Source: JABDIY01 sp963803845 (GTDB taxonomy: Bacteria; Actinomycetota; Acidimicrobiia; Acidimicrobiales; SZUA-35). Taken from it: 64,000 nt of DNA. Under the pieces are notes generated by a model. It was not told the DNA's origin, did not search any database, and saw only the letters and a program-made list of their open reading frames with translations. The DNA is taken from contig CAWDNZ010000005.1 in the NCBI GenBank assembly GCA_963803845.1, forward strand, positions 930,001-994,000, given 5' to 3'. Position 1 is the stretch's first letter. Every line of letters starts with the position of its first letter. The position numbers were made by a program, and so were the translations under genes. Below are positions 1-6,653 of the stretch, in pieces.

Positions 1-434
1 TCTTCCATCGCTGGTTCACAATCAGCGACCGTTGCCCCCACTGCGGTCTGAAGTTTGAACGAATCGAGGGTCACTGGATTGGCGCCATCGGTATGAACAC
101 GATCATCACCTTCGGCTTCCTACTCGTTCTACTGGCAATAGTCATGATCATCGTGGTGGGGTCCGACGTGCCGCGGTGGTGGATAGCCACGGGCGGGGTG
201 GCGTTCGCTCTCCTCATCCCGCCGTTCATCGACCCCTTCACCCGCACGTTGTGGACTGCTATCGACATTGGAATGCGTCCACTGGAAGCCCATGAAGTGG
301 ATTGGACAATCGTTGCCCCAGGAGTCCTCGGGAATACTTCCGCTCGTTCAGACCTTCCATTTCCGCCGGATCAGAGCCGGGACGTTCCCACTGAGTCTGA
401 GCATCGAGACTCCACCACACACGAGGATTCATGA
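1..434 (+). CDS. DUF983 family membrane protein, 5' partial
   Basis: The gene is cut by the left window edge; the open frame enters at base 3. The first visible residues include a zinc-ribbon half, RCPHCGLKFE, followed by EGHWIGAIGMN and two hydrophobic segments (codons near 93-165 and 180-235). This order of Cys-pair, GHW and two membrane spans is typical of DUF983, a family of small inner-membrane proteins of unknown function. The tail is polar and Ser/Asp-rich. Its stop overlaps the ATG of the downstream reductase by 4 bp (ATGA), so the two are translationally coupled. An internal ATG at 93 exists, but starting there would lose the Cys motif, so it is not the true start. Confidence 0.75.
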   Translation, partial: FHRWFTISDRCPHCGLKFERIEGHWIGAIGMNTIITFGFLLVLLAIVMIIVVGSDVPRWWIATGGVAFALLIPPFIDPFTRTLWTAIDIGMRPLEAHEVDWTIVAPGVLGNTSARSDLPFPPDQSRDVPTESEHRDSTTHEDS

Positions 435-1855
435 CCGATCTCACCCACCCAAATCCAACGGAGAACCACTTCGATCTCGTCATCGTGGGGAGCGGCTCCG
501 GAAACAGCATCCCTGAGTCCTTGGCGCCGTGGAAGATCGCCATGGTTGAACGGGGAACCTTTGGCGGAACGTGCCTCAACGTCGGCTGTATCCCGTCCAA
601 GATGTTTGTTCTTCCCGCCGATCGGGCGTTGGAGGCAGCAGCGTCCAATTTGGAGATCGAAACGTCATTTTCCGGGGTCAATTGGCCTGCCTTGCGCGAT
701 CGAATCTTTGGTCGGATCGACTCAATCAGTGCCGGTGGAGAGGAATATCGTGCCAGCGGCACCGAGGGCCTGACCCTCTATCGAGGGACGGCCCGGTTCG
801 CGGCCGATCGAACCTTCACCGTTGCGATGAACGACGGGTCGCCTGATGCGATCATCAGCGCTGATCGGGTATTGCTAGCTGCCGGTTCTCGCCCGCTCCT
901 TCCCGACGTCGACGGTCTGGCCTCAGTTGGTGTGCATACGAGCGACACCATCATGCGTTTGAATTCCCTGCCGAAGCGATTGGCGATCCTGGGTGCCGGC
1001 TATATCGCCGCCGAGATGGGGCATGTCTTTTCCAGCTTCGGGTCACAGGTGACCATGTACGCCCGCTCCGGGCAGATCTTGCGCTCCCAAGACCGGGACA
1101 TCTCCATCCGTTTCACCGAGCAGTTCACTCAGCGGGTCGATTTGAAGCTCAATAACGTTCCGGTCCGGATGGAGCGCACCCCGCAGGGGATCGAGATCAC
1201 CGGGGCCGACGGCGACATCGAATTGTTCGATGAGGTGCTTGTAGCGATCGGCCGTGTGCCGAACAGTGATCTGCTGGAGCCCAGTCGGGGTGGTGTAGAC
1301 CTCACCGCCGACGGCCGCGTCAGGACCAATGAGTACTTGGAGACGTCTGCTCCGGGAGTCTGGGCATTTGGCGACATCTCCAATCGTTTTCAGCTAAAGC
1401 ATGTGGCAAATGCCGAAGCCAAAGTGGCTTTTGCCAACGTCGAGGCGAGTCGTTCGTCTCGAAACAAAAAGCGGCGGATGACATATGAGGCGGTTCCGGC
1501 TGCGGTGTTCTCCAATCCCCAGGTGGCGTCGGTCGGTTCTACGGAGCAGGAGCTCATCGACGAGGGCACCAAGTATTTTGTTGGCCGTCGCGACTACGGC
1601 GGTACGGCGTACGGCTGGGCCCTCGATGATCACGCCTCTTTTGCCAAAGTGTTGCTGGATCCGACCGGCATCATCCTCGGTGCCCATGTCATCGGTCCGC
1701 AGGCCGCGTCGCTGATTCAACCACTGATTCAAGCGATGACGCTGGGGCAGACCGCACAGCAGATTGGCCGTGAGGTCATGTATATCCATCCGGCCCTGAC
1801 CGAAGTGGTGGAGAATGCGCTGTTGGAGGGACTCAACGCCATCGAAATCGGGTAG
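431..1855 (+). CDS. mtr: mycothione reductase
   Basis: A 474-residue flavoprotein disulfide reductase. It has an N-terminal FAD motif (VIVGSGSGN, about 18-25), a redox-active disulfide in GGTCLNVGCIPSKM (Cys48 and Cys53), a central NAD(P)H-binding GAGYIAAEMG, a second FAD motif ending in GVWAFGDIS, and a C-terminal dimerization domain with HPALTEVVENALL, which holds the catalytic His-Glu. The GSGSGN variant and the overall length fit mycothione reductase better than lipoamide dehydrogenase or mercuric reductase. The enzyme keeps mycothiol, the actinobacterial low-molecular-weight thiol, reduced using NADPH. The start is the ATG in a 4-bp overlap with the DUF983 gene. Confidence 0.9.
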   Translation: MTDLTHPNPTENHFDLVIVGSGSGNSIPESLAPWKIAMVERGTFGGTCLNVGCIPSKMFVLPADRALEAAASNLEIETSFSGVNWPALRDRIFGRIDSISAGGEEYRASGTEGLTLYRGTARFAADRTFTVAMNDGSPDAIISADRVLLAAGSRPLLPDVDGLASVGVHTSDTIMRLNSLPKRLAILGAGYIAAEMGHVFSSFGSQVTMYARSGQILRSQDRDISIRFTEQFTQRVDLKLNNVPVRMERTPQGIEITGADGDIELFDEVLVAIGRVPNSDLLEPSRGGVDLTADGRVRTNEYLETSAPGVWAFGDISNRFQLKHVANAEAKVAFANVEASRSSRNKKRRMTYEAVPAAVFSNPQVASVGSTEQELIDEGTKYFVGRRDYGGTAYGWALDDHASFAKVLLDPTGIILGAHVIGPQAASLIQPLIQAMTLGQTAQQIGREVMYIHPALTEVVENALLEGLNAIEIG

Positions 1856-1929
1856 TCGATTGTTCGAACGGCCTGAAGCGCTAGTGGCTCCGTCTCAAGC
1901 TGAAGTCGAGGGCTACCGACACTTCAGTT

Positions 1930-2436
1930 GTGGTAATTCCGTCGTGGGCACCTTCTCCAACCCCCGAAGCACCCGAGGCATCGGTTCTGGGCAAACCGTC
2001 CCCGACCCAGACCCGAAGGAGAGCATTCGGCGCAGCGCTCGTTGTCGGTCTGCTTGGAGCCGTTGCAGCCTTCTATTTCCTTGTCGTTTACCCGGTGGAG
2101 CCCTCACCGCCCGAAGTTGCAGTAGATCTCTTGTTGGAGGACCTCGCAAATCAGCAATGGGAGTCGGCCGCCGAACGGTTTGGGTCACAGTGTTCCGACG
2201 TCAGCCCCGAAGTTCTGAGGCTGCAATTCGAACCGGTCATGATGACCTACGACGACCATGCGGTCCTGCCCGTGAGCAATCTCGATCCGGGAGACGACGG
2301 GTTTGTACGGGTGCTGGGGAGTATGGACACAGCGTCTGGCGACACGAACTCGGTTCGGGCTGACGTGGCTCGAAGTGTCGATCCGGAAGGGAATGTCCAG
2401 TGGAGTGTGTGCGGGATGCAGATTTATGGTCCCTGA
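1930..2436 (+). CDS. hypothetical single-pass membrane protein
   Basis: 168 residues with a GTG start. A proline-rich cytoplasmic N-terminus and a basic stretch (TQTRRRAF) are followed by one transmembrane helix (about 33-53, AALVVGLLGAVAAFYFLVVY) and an exported domain of about 115 residues. That domain begins AVDLLLEDLANQQWESAAERF, a pattern seen in NTF2-like or DUF4878-type lumenal domains, but the match is too weak to name a family. Two cysteines (in QCSDV and VCGMQ) could form a disulfide. GACACT lies 6 nt before the GTG, which fits the leaderless starts seen elsewhere in this window. Function unknown. Confidence 0.6.
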   Translation: MVIPSWAPSPTPEAPEASVLGKPSPTQTRRRAFGAALVVGLLGAVAAFYFLVVYPVEPSPPEVAVDLLLEDLANQQWESAAERFGSQCSDVSPEVLRLQFEPVMMTYDDHAVLPVSNLDPGDDGFVRVLGSMDTASGDTNSVRADVARSVDPEGNVQWSVCGMQIYGP

Positions 2437-2514
2437 TCCCATCATCGGTCATCGGTGGTCGATAGGCCGAAATGCCTATGCGAGGGGGCGAGTCTGCACT
2501 GTCGCCCGAGAGCA

Positions 2515-2520
2515 TAGATT
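2515..2520 (+). promoter_or_regulatory. -10 element TAGATT, probable leaderless start at 2528
   Basis: TAGATT ends 7 nt before an ATG at 2528. This places the predicted transcription start on or next to that codon. No convincing -35 is visible. Confidence 0.4.
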
Positions 2521-2527
2521 GGCCATC

Positions 2528-2554
2528 ATGGTCGTTGGTGTCGGCACGCTGTGA
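2528..2554 (+). CDS. possible 8-residue leader peptide upstream of PAS-GGDEF gene
   Basis: ATG at 2528 opens an 8-codon frame (MVVGVGTL). Its TGA (2552-2554) overlaps a GTG at 2551 (GTGA), the first in-frame start of the next gene. With the -10 element 7 nt upstream it could be a leaderless mini-gene that delivers ribosomes to the GTG by termination-reinitiation. This is inferred from spacing only; peptide synthesis is not shown. Confidence 0.3.
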   Translation: MVVGVGTL

Positions 2555-3420
2555 TCGGCAAATCGGATGGGACTGAGATGGCTGATGATGCGGAGTGGTT
2601 GACGGCGTTGCTTCGGTGCATGCCCGGTGCTGCGATGATTCTCGAGGGTCAAGAAATCAAAGCCGTCAATAATGATCTTCCGCGGCTGTTCGGAATTCCT
2701 CGCAATCGCATCACCGGCGCGCCCCTGGTGGATTTGGTACTACCCGAACAGCAGGACAGCCTCCGAACCTGCATCGAAACCCTCGAAGGGTCGGCTCATC
2801 ATCCCGTGCGTCTGGCCAGCAGCTTCATGCCCTTCTCATTGACGATGCGACGAATTAGCGATCGGTTGGTGGTGGTCTCGGCCCGCTCAACCGAGACCGA
2901 GCATCAGCTGTCGGCCGCAGCTCGTGGGGCGCTCACCCATGACGCTGTCACCGGTCTCGCCAACCGCTACGTAGTTCTTGAGGAGCTCCATCGGCGCCTC
3001 CACCGGGGGTCGGTGCAACCCATGGCCATCATCGCCGTCTGGGTTGATGATCTTGATGCCGTTGTAGAAAGCAGCGGGCACCGTGCTGCAGAACACGTGT
3101 GTCGCCAGGTTGCGGAGAGGCTCTCCACACGGCTCCGGGGGAGTGACATGCTCGGTCGAATCGATGACCATGCCTTTCTCGCAGTCCTCGTGAGCGATTC
3201 CGACCTCGATGAACTCACCGCCGTTGCCGATCGGCTGCGGGATGAAGTGTCGTTTCCGGTGGAATTCAATAGCACTCTCGTCAGTTTCACCGCTTCGGTC
3301 CTGGTGGCCTCGATCGGTACGAAGCCTCCCTCTGTCGATCGAATAGTGGCCCGCCTCGAGGCCGCAGGTCAGAAGGCTGCGGCGACCGGCGGGAACTGTA
3401 CAGATATCTTGAATCTCTGA
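2551..3420 (+). CDS. PAS domain protein with degenerate GGDEF domain
   Basis: 289 residues if the GTG at 2551 is used; ATG at 2578 (MADDAEW) is an alternative. Residues about 15-120 resemble a PAS sensor (MPGAAMILEGQEIKAVNNDLPRLFGIP). From about 130 the protein matches a GGDEF fold, with ALTHDAVTGLANRYVVLEEL and a central helix, but the active-site loop reads GRIDDHAFLAV where GR(F/I)GGDEF is expected. It is therefore unlikely to make cyclic di-GMP and may bind nucleotide or protein partners as a regulator. There are no membrane segments. The stop is followed shortly by the convergent gene ending at 3440. Confidence 0.7.
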   Translation: MIGKSDGTEMADDAEWLTALLRCMPGAAMILEGQEIKAVNNDLPRLFGIPRNRITGAPLVDLVLPEQQDSLRTCIETLEGSAHHPVRLASSFMPFSLTMRRISDRLVVVSARSTETEHQLSAAARGALTHDAVTGLANRYVVLEELHRRLHRGSVQPMAIIAVWVDDLDAVVESSGHRAAEHVCRQVAERLSTRLRGSDMLGRIDDHAFLAVLVSDSDLDELTAVADRLRDEVSFPVEFNSTLVSFTASVLVASIGTKPPSVDRIVARLEAAGQKAAATGGNCTDILNL

Positions 3421-3439
3421 GGACTGGTGAGGGCACGTG

Positions 3440-4831
3440 TCATTCGCAATTTGTGATCCGGGCCGCCTGGCCTTCACATCTATCGCGTCCGGGCCCACCG
3501 TCCAGGCGATCGGTCTCTGAGCTGGCGCTCAACAGGTCGGCACCATCGAGGCCACAAACGGTGTTGCTGATTCGATCCTCGGGTGCATGAAGATCGTCGT
3601 CAGCTTGAGTACCTACAACCGTGCAACCAACCGGGCCCTCGACCACATCAAACAGATGGAACGAACCTGCCGGAAACGGTGCGGTGGGGTCGGGTGCGCC
3701 CACGACAAGACGGTCACCAACCAAGACCACCGAACTTCCAAATCTCGGCGAGCCACTCCCCGGATTGCCCCCGGGAACGGGAATGGCTTGGGAGAAGCGG
3801 TATCTGCCGGTGTCCGACGACAACTCAAGCAGGTACACAAAGTCGTTGTCGGGATCGCCAACCGCCACATGGTTTCCCAAGACCGAGAGCGACGCACCCT
3901 CCACCGGAAGTTCCTCCACGTTGCCGAGCGGTCTTCCTGGAGCGGTTGACAAGACCGTCCACGGCCCCGAGTTGCGAACGAAGAAGCTGCTTCGCTGCAC
4001 CACCACACGCTCCCCGTCGACCACCACCGGCCCGCCCCCGATTCGGACGAAGCGCTGGGTAGGAATCCAGCCGTTGGTCCCGATCCGAAAGATCGCTACC
4101 TCTCCCGAGCCGGCCAAGCGGTTGACTCCGCTGGCGGCGATGATCGCTCCCGAGGCGGACACGGCAACATTGGTCTGCAACGTGGCAGCCCGCCGTTGGC
4201 CGCTGGCTGACCCCACTTCGAGCTGCTGGGCCCATCTGAGGTGGCCGTCGAAGCTGATGGTGAAGATGTCCACCCGATCGGACCGCTGAGTAGTTTCGCT
4301 CACGACGGCTATTGCATTCCCGCCCAGAGCGATTGCCGTGCCGAAGCGCTGAATCGACGGGGCGATCGCTGCTGGCAAGATGGTCGCACTGGCCTCTGTG
4401 AAGCCGTCACCGTCTGCATCGGGGAGGGTGAGAAGCCGCAGGACCGGCGTGGAAGGGTCCTCCACGAGCCCCTGTTCGACTGCGGACTCGCCCGCGACAT
4501 CGATCACCGCCAGCCGTCGGCCCTGAGCGGCGGCCGGGCCTGAGACGATCCTCTGAGCGCGTATGTCGAGGGTTTCAATATCGAGGTAAGTGACGGCGTT
4601 GGAACCCAGGTCGGCGTTGCTCACCACGATGACCCCGTTATCCACGCGAAGCAGGTTCGACCCGGTCCCGGAGAGTCGGGCTTGGTCCGATTTCAACGCC
4701 TCACTGCTGCTCAGGGTGGCAACGGGCGCAGCCGCTGCCGCGGAAGCTGAACCGACGACGGCCACCGCTATCGCTGTAGCAAGAGCTCGGGCACGCAGCC
4801 CGCGTTTACGTACGGCCGTCGAGGAGCTCAT
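3440..4831 (-). CDS. secreted propeller-like protein with RTX-like C-terminus
   Basis: The start is placed at ATG 4831 (MSSSTAVRKRG), giving 463 residues with a classical signal peptide: a basic n-region, AIAVAVVG, then an Ala-rich region ending in AAAAP. The mature part has repeated blades such as LGGNAIAVVSE, LGNHVAVGDPDNDFVYLLEL and VLVGDRLVVGAPDP, typical of FG-GAP or other beta-propeller surface proteins. The C-terminus (GLDGADLLSASSETDRLDGGPGRDRCEG) resembles an RTX/hemolysin-type calcium-binding nonapeptide region. Three Cys near the end may form a disulfide. The start lies inside the last 26 bp of the upstream HAD gene, so the pair may be co-translated. Extracellular role unknown. Confidence 0.65.
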   Translation of the reverse strand: MSSSTAVRKRGLRARALATAIAVAVVGSASAAAAAPVATLSSSEALKSDQARLSGTGSNLLRVDNGVIVVSNADLGSNAVTYLDIETLDIRAQRIVSGPAAAQGRRLAVIDVAGESAVEQGLVEDPSTPVLRLLTLPDADGDGFTEASATILPAAIAPSIQRFGTAIALGGNAIAVVSETTQRSDRVDIFTISFDGHLRWAQQLEVGSASGQRRAATLQTNVAVSASGAIIAASGVNRLAGSGEVAIFRIGTNGWIPTQRFVRIGGGPVVVDGERVVVQRSSFFVRNSGPWTVLSTAPGRPLGNVEELPVEGASLSVLGNHVAVGDPDNDFVYLLELSSDTGRYRFSQAIPVPGGNPGSGSPRFGSSVVLVGDRLVVGAPDPTAPFPAGSFHLFDVVEGPVGCTVVGTQADDDLHAPEDRISNTVCGLDGADLLSASSETDRLDGGPGRDRCEGQAARITNCE

Positions 4832-5654
4832 CGATGATTGCTGCCACGCCATTATCTCCATGATGGGGAGCGCAATGGCTGGCGGCACTCTTCAGCTTGG
4901 GGCTGGCATTCTCCATTGCGTAGCCGCGTCCCGCCCACTGGACCATGTCGAGGTCATTCACTTGGTCTCCAAACGCTGCAACCCCACTGGCGGCAATACC
5001 CAGCTGGGCACAAAGTGAAGCGAGTTCCTGACCTTTGGTAGCGATCGCATGAGTGATCTCGACGAAGTCCGTTCCTGATGTCGACACCGACATTTGGTCG
5101 CCGGCGTGGGGAACGACAGCGTCGAGCCATTCGTCGTGGGTCAACGCCGGATGTGTTACCAGCAGTTTGACCAGATTTTCTCCGACCGGGAACGGAACGA
5201 TTCGTCCTTCTTGGGGCTTGGGTCGCGGAATGAGGGCGTTCCGATGCCGGTCATAGAGCTCGTCCCAACCCATTTGTTTCTTGGTCTCCCATGCCACCCC
5301 GACCTCTCCAAATTCGGTCCGAAGCCGTTCGAGAAACACATCGACATCATTGGCATCGATCGTGTGGTGGTGGACCACGTAGTCGGCTACCAGGTCATAA
5401 CGGGTGGCACCGTTGGAGCAGATGGCCCATGAGACGACCCCGGCAGGGCGGAGAAGATCCAGAGCGGAGTGTTGGCTACGACCGGTGGCGGCCACGATGA
5501 CCACGCCCGCATCATGGGCCCGCTGCAGGGCCGCAATAGTTAATGGTGACAGGGTGGCGTCGGAACCGAGGAGCGTTCCATCCAGATCCGATGCAATCAA
5601 TTGAAGCTTCACTGAATCAGAGGTTAGGCGAGGAGGTGTGAGGATTATGGTCAA
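4806..5654 (-). CDS. HAD superfamily (Cof-type, IIB) phosphatase
   Basis: Motif I is ASDLDGTLLGSD, with the two catalytic Asp of the HAD fold. Motif II is VVAATGRS. A IIB cap occupies the middle. Motifs III/IV are ATKGQELASLCAQLG and GVAAFGDQVNDLDMVQWAG (the GDxxND signature of Cof-type enzymes). Members hydrolyse small phosphorylated metabolites such as sugar phosphates or FMN; the substrate cannot be read from sequence. The longest frame starts with TTG at 5654, but a GTG at 5612 begins just before the first beta strand and is equally plausible. Downstream it overlaps the secreted-protein gene by 26 bp. Confidence 0.8.
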   Translation of the reverse strand: MTIILTPPRLTSDSVKLQLIASDLDGTLLGSDATLSPLTIAALQRAHDAGVVIVAATGRSQHSALDLLRPAGVVSWAICSNGATRYDLVADYVVHHHTIDANDVDVFLERLRTEFGEVGVAWETKKQMGWDELYDRHRNALIPRPKPQEGRIVPFPVGENLVKLLVTHPALTHDEWLDAVVPHAGDQMSVSTSGTDFVEITHAIATKGQELASLCAQLGIAASGVAAFGDQVNDLDMVQWAGRGYAMENASPKLKSAASHCAPHHGDNGVAAIIDELLDGRT

Positions 5655-5746
5655 AGAAATCGGCAGCCGCTAGGCGGCTGCCGATCCTTCACTCTCGGCC
5701 CCAGGATGCCGCCTGAAATGGGCCGTTTGGATGCACTTTTGCATCC
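5652..5746 (-). ncRNA. candidate structured small RNA or attenuator with three hairpins
   Basis: Read on the minus strand, this intergenic stretch has three hairpins in a row. The first is a 7-bp stem (GGATGCA/TGCATCC) with a 4-nt loop at 5729-5746. The second is a 6-bp stem (CGGCCC/GGGCCG) pairing 5720-5725 with 5696-5701. The third is a perfect 12-bp stem with a 3-nt loop at 5659-5685, followed by the T-rich TTCTTT. The last one looks like an intrinsic terminator. No minus-strand gene lies upstream, since the next gene is divergent, so it would end a short independent transcript. Alternatively it is a leader attenuator for the HAD gene whose GTG lies 46 nt downstream. No known RNA family was recognised. 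Confidence 0.4.
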
Positions 5747-5890
5747 GTACTAGTTGTATCGGACCAGCTCATTCAACATGAAGCACTAGAGAGATTTGTT
5801 CCGTTTCTGTTCGCTTCTCTCTCAGGAGGGTTCTGGAGCGAACTCCGGACGCAACCGGACGTGGAGGCCTGGATAGGCCAGAATGGTGTG

Positions 5891-6598
5891 GTGGTTGCGA
5901 CGCACTATGAGACGCTTGGGGTTGAACCCGCCTGTGGAGTGGAGGAACTGCGCCGGGCGTACAGGACGCAGGTGCGGGCCCTGCACCCCGACAGCACCGG
6001 CGACCAGCGCCCCGATCATCGCCGATTGACCGATTTGAACAAAGCGTGGCGAGTGCTCAGCGACGCTTCTCAGCGGGCATCGTACGACGAGAGCCTGGTG
6101 GTCGCTGCCACCACCAGACGTCCGCACCTGGTCGTCGTGTCCCCACCGCCCGCCCCCCAGACGACGCATTACCGGCGGGAGGAGTGGGTGCAAGGGGTCC
6201 GAGCCCAGATTGTGCGACTGTCCAATCAGTCAGGCAAGAGCGCTACCCAGACGTTGTTGCTGCGAAATCCCCGAGGAGCTCGGGAAACGTATGCTTCGAT
6301 TGTCGCCACCGTTGTTGATCTCATCGCAATGGATACCGAGGCGCGAGTGCGGGCGGCTCGTGCCGCAGGTGCCGCACCACTGGATCTTGGAGTTGCGGCC
6401 ACGCTCATCGGTATTCGCTTCGCTGCCGACGAAATTCGGCGCCTCGCTAGCGAAGGCGTCTCGCTGGAATACATGATGGCGGCCGAGCTGCTCGATCGGA
6501 TGTGGGATGTCATGGCTCACGAGCTGCCGGTGTCGCTTGCAGGCGCTTTGGGCGGTAACCCCAACGTCGCCAGGAAGGTGCTTGAACAAGCATCCTGA
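5891..6598 (+). CDS. J-domain (DnaJ-like) protein
   Basis: The start is taken as GTG 5891, 6 nt after the -10-like CAGAAT (5879-5884); in-frame GTGs at 5888 and 5861 are alternatives. A J domain fills residues 1-70: THYETLGVEPACGVEELRRAYR, then the diagnostic HPD in ALHPDSTGD, then the helix IV end RVLSDASQRASYDE. The remaining ~165 residues lack Gly/Phe and zinc-finger regions, so this is not DnaJ itself but a type III J-protein that would recruit DnaK to a specific client. The C-terminal part is predicted helical, with no recognised domain. Confidence 0.75.
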   Translation: MVATHYETLGVEPACGVEELRRAYRTQVRALHPDSTGDQRPDHRRLTDLNKAWRVLSDASQRASYDESLVVAATTRRPHLVVVSPPPAPQTTHYRREEWVQGVRAQIVRLSNQSGKSATQTLLLRNPRGARETYASIVATVVDLIAMDTEARVRAARAAGAAPLDLGVAATLIGIRFAADEIRRLASEGVSLEYMMAAELLDRMWDVMAHELPVSLAGALGGNPNVARKVLEQAS

Positions 6599-6641
6599 GG
6601 ACCCCGGGATCATGTTCGAAAGGGGGCCGAAGTCTTGGTTG

Positions 6642-6647
6642 TACGCT
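6642..6647 (+). promoter_or_regulatory. -10 element TACGCT before helD
   Basis: TACGCT ends 6 nt before the GTG at 6654, which would make the helD transcript leaderless. It supports 6654 over the ATG at 6612, which itself has GAGGA about 10 nt upstream. Confidence 0.4.
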
Positions 6648-6653
6648 AAGGGA

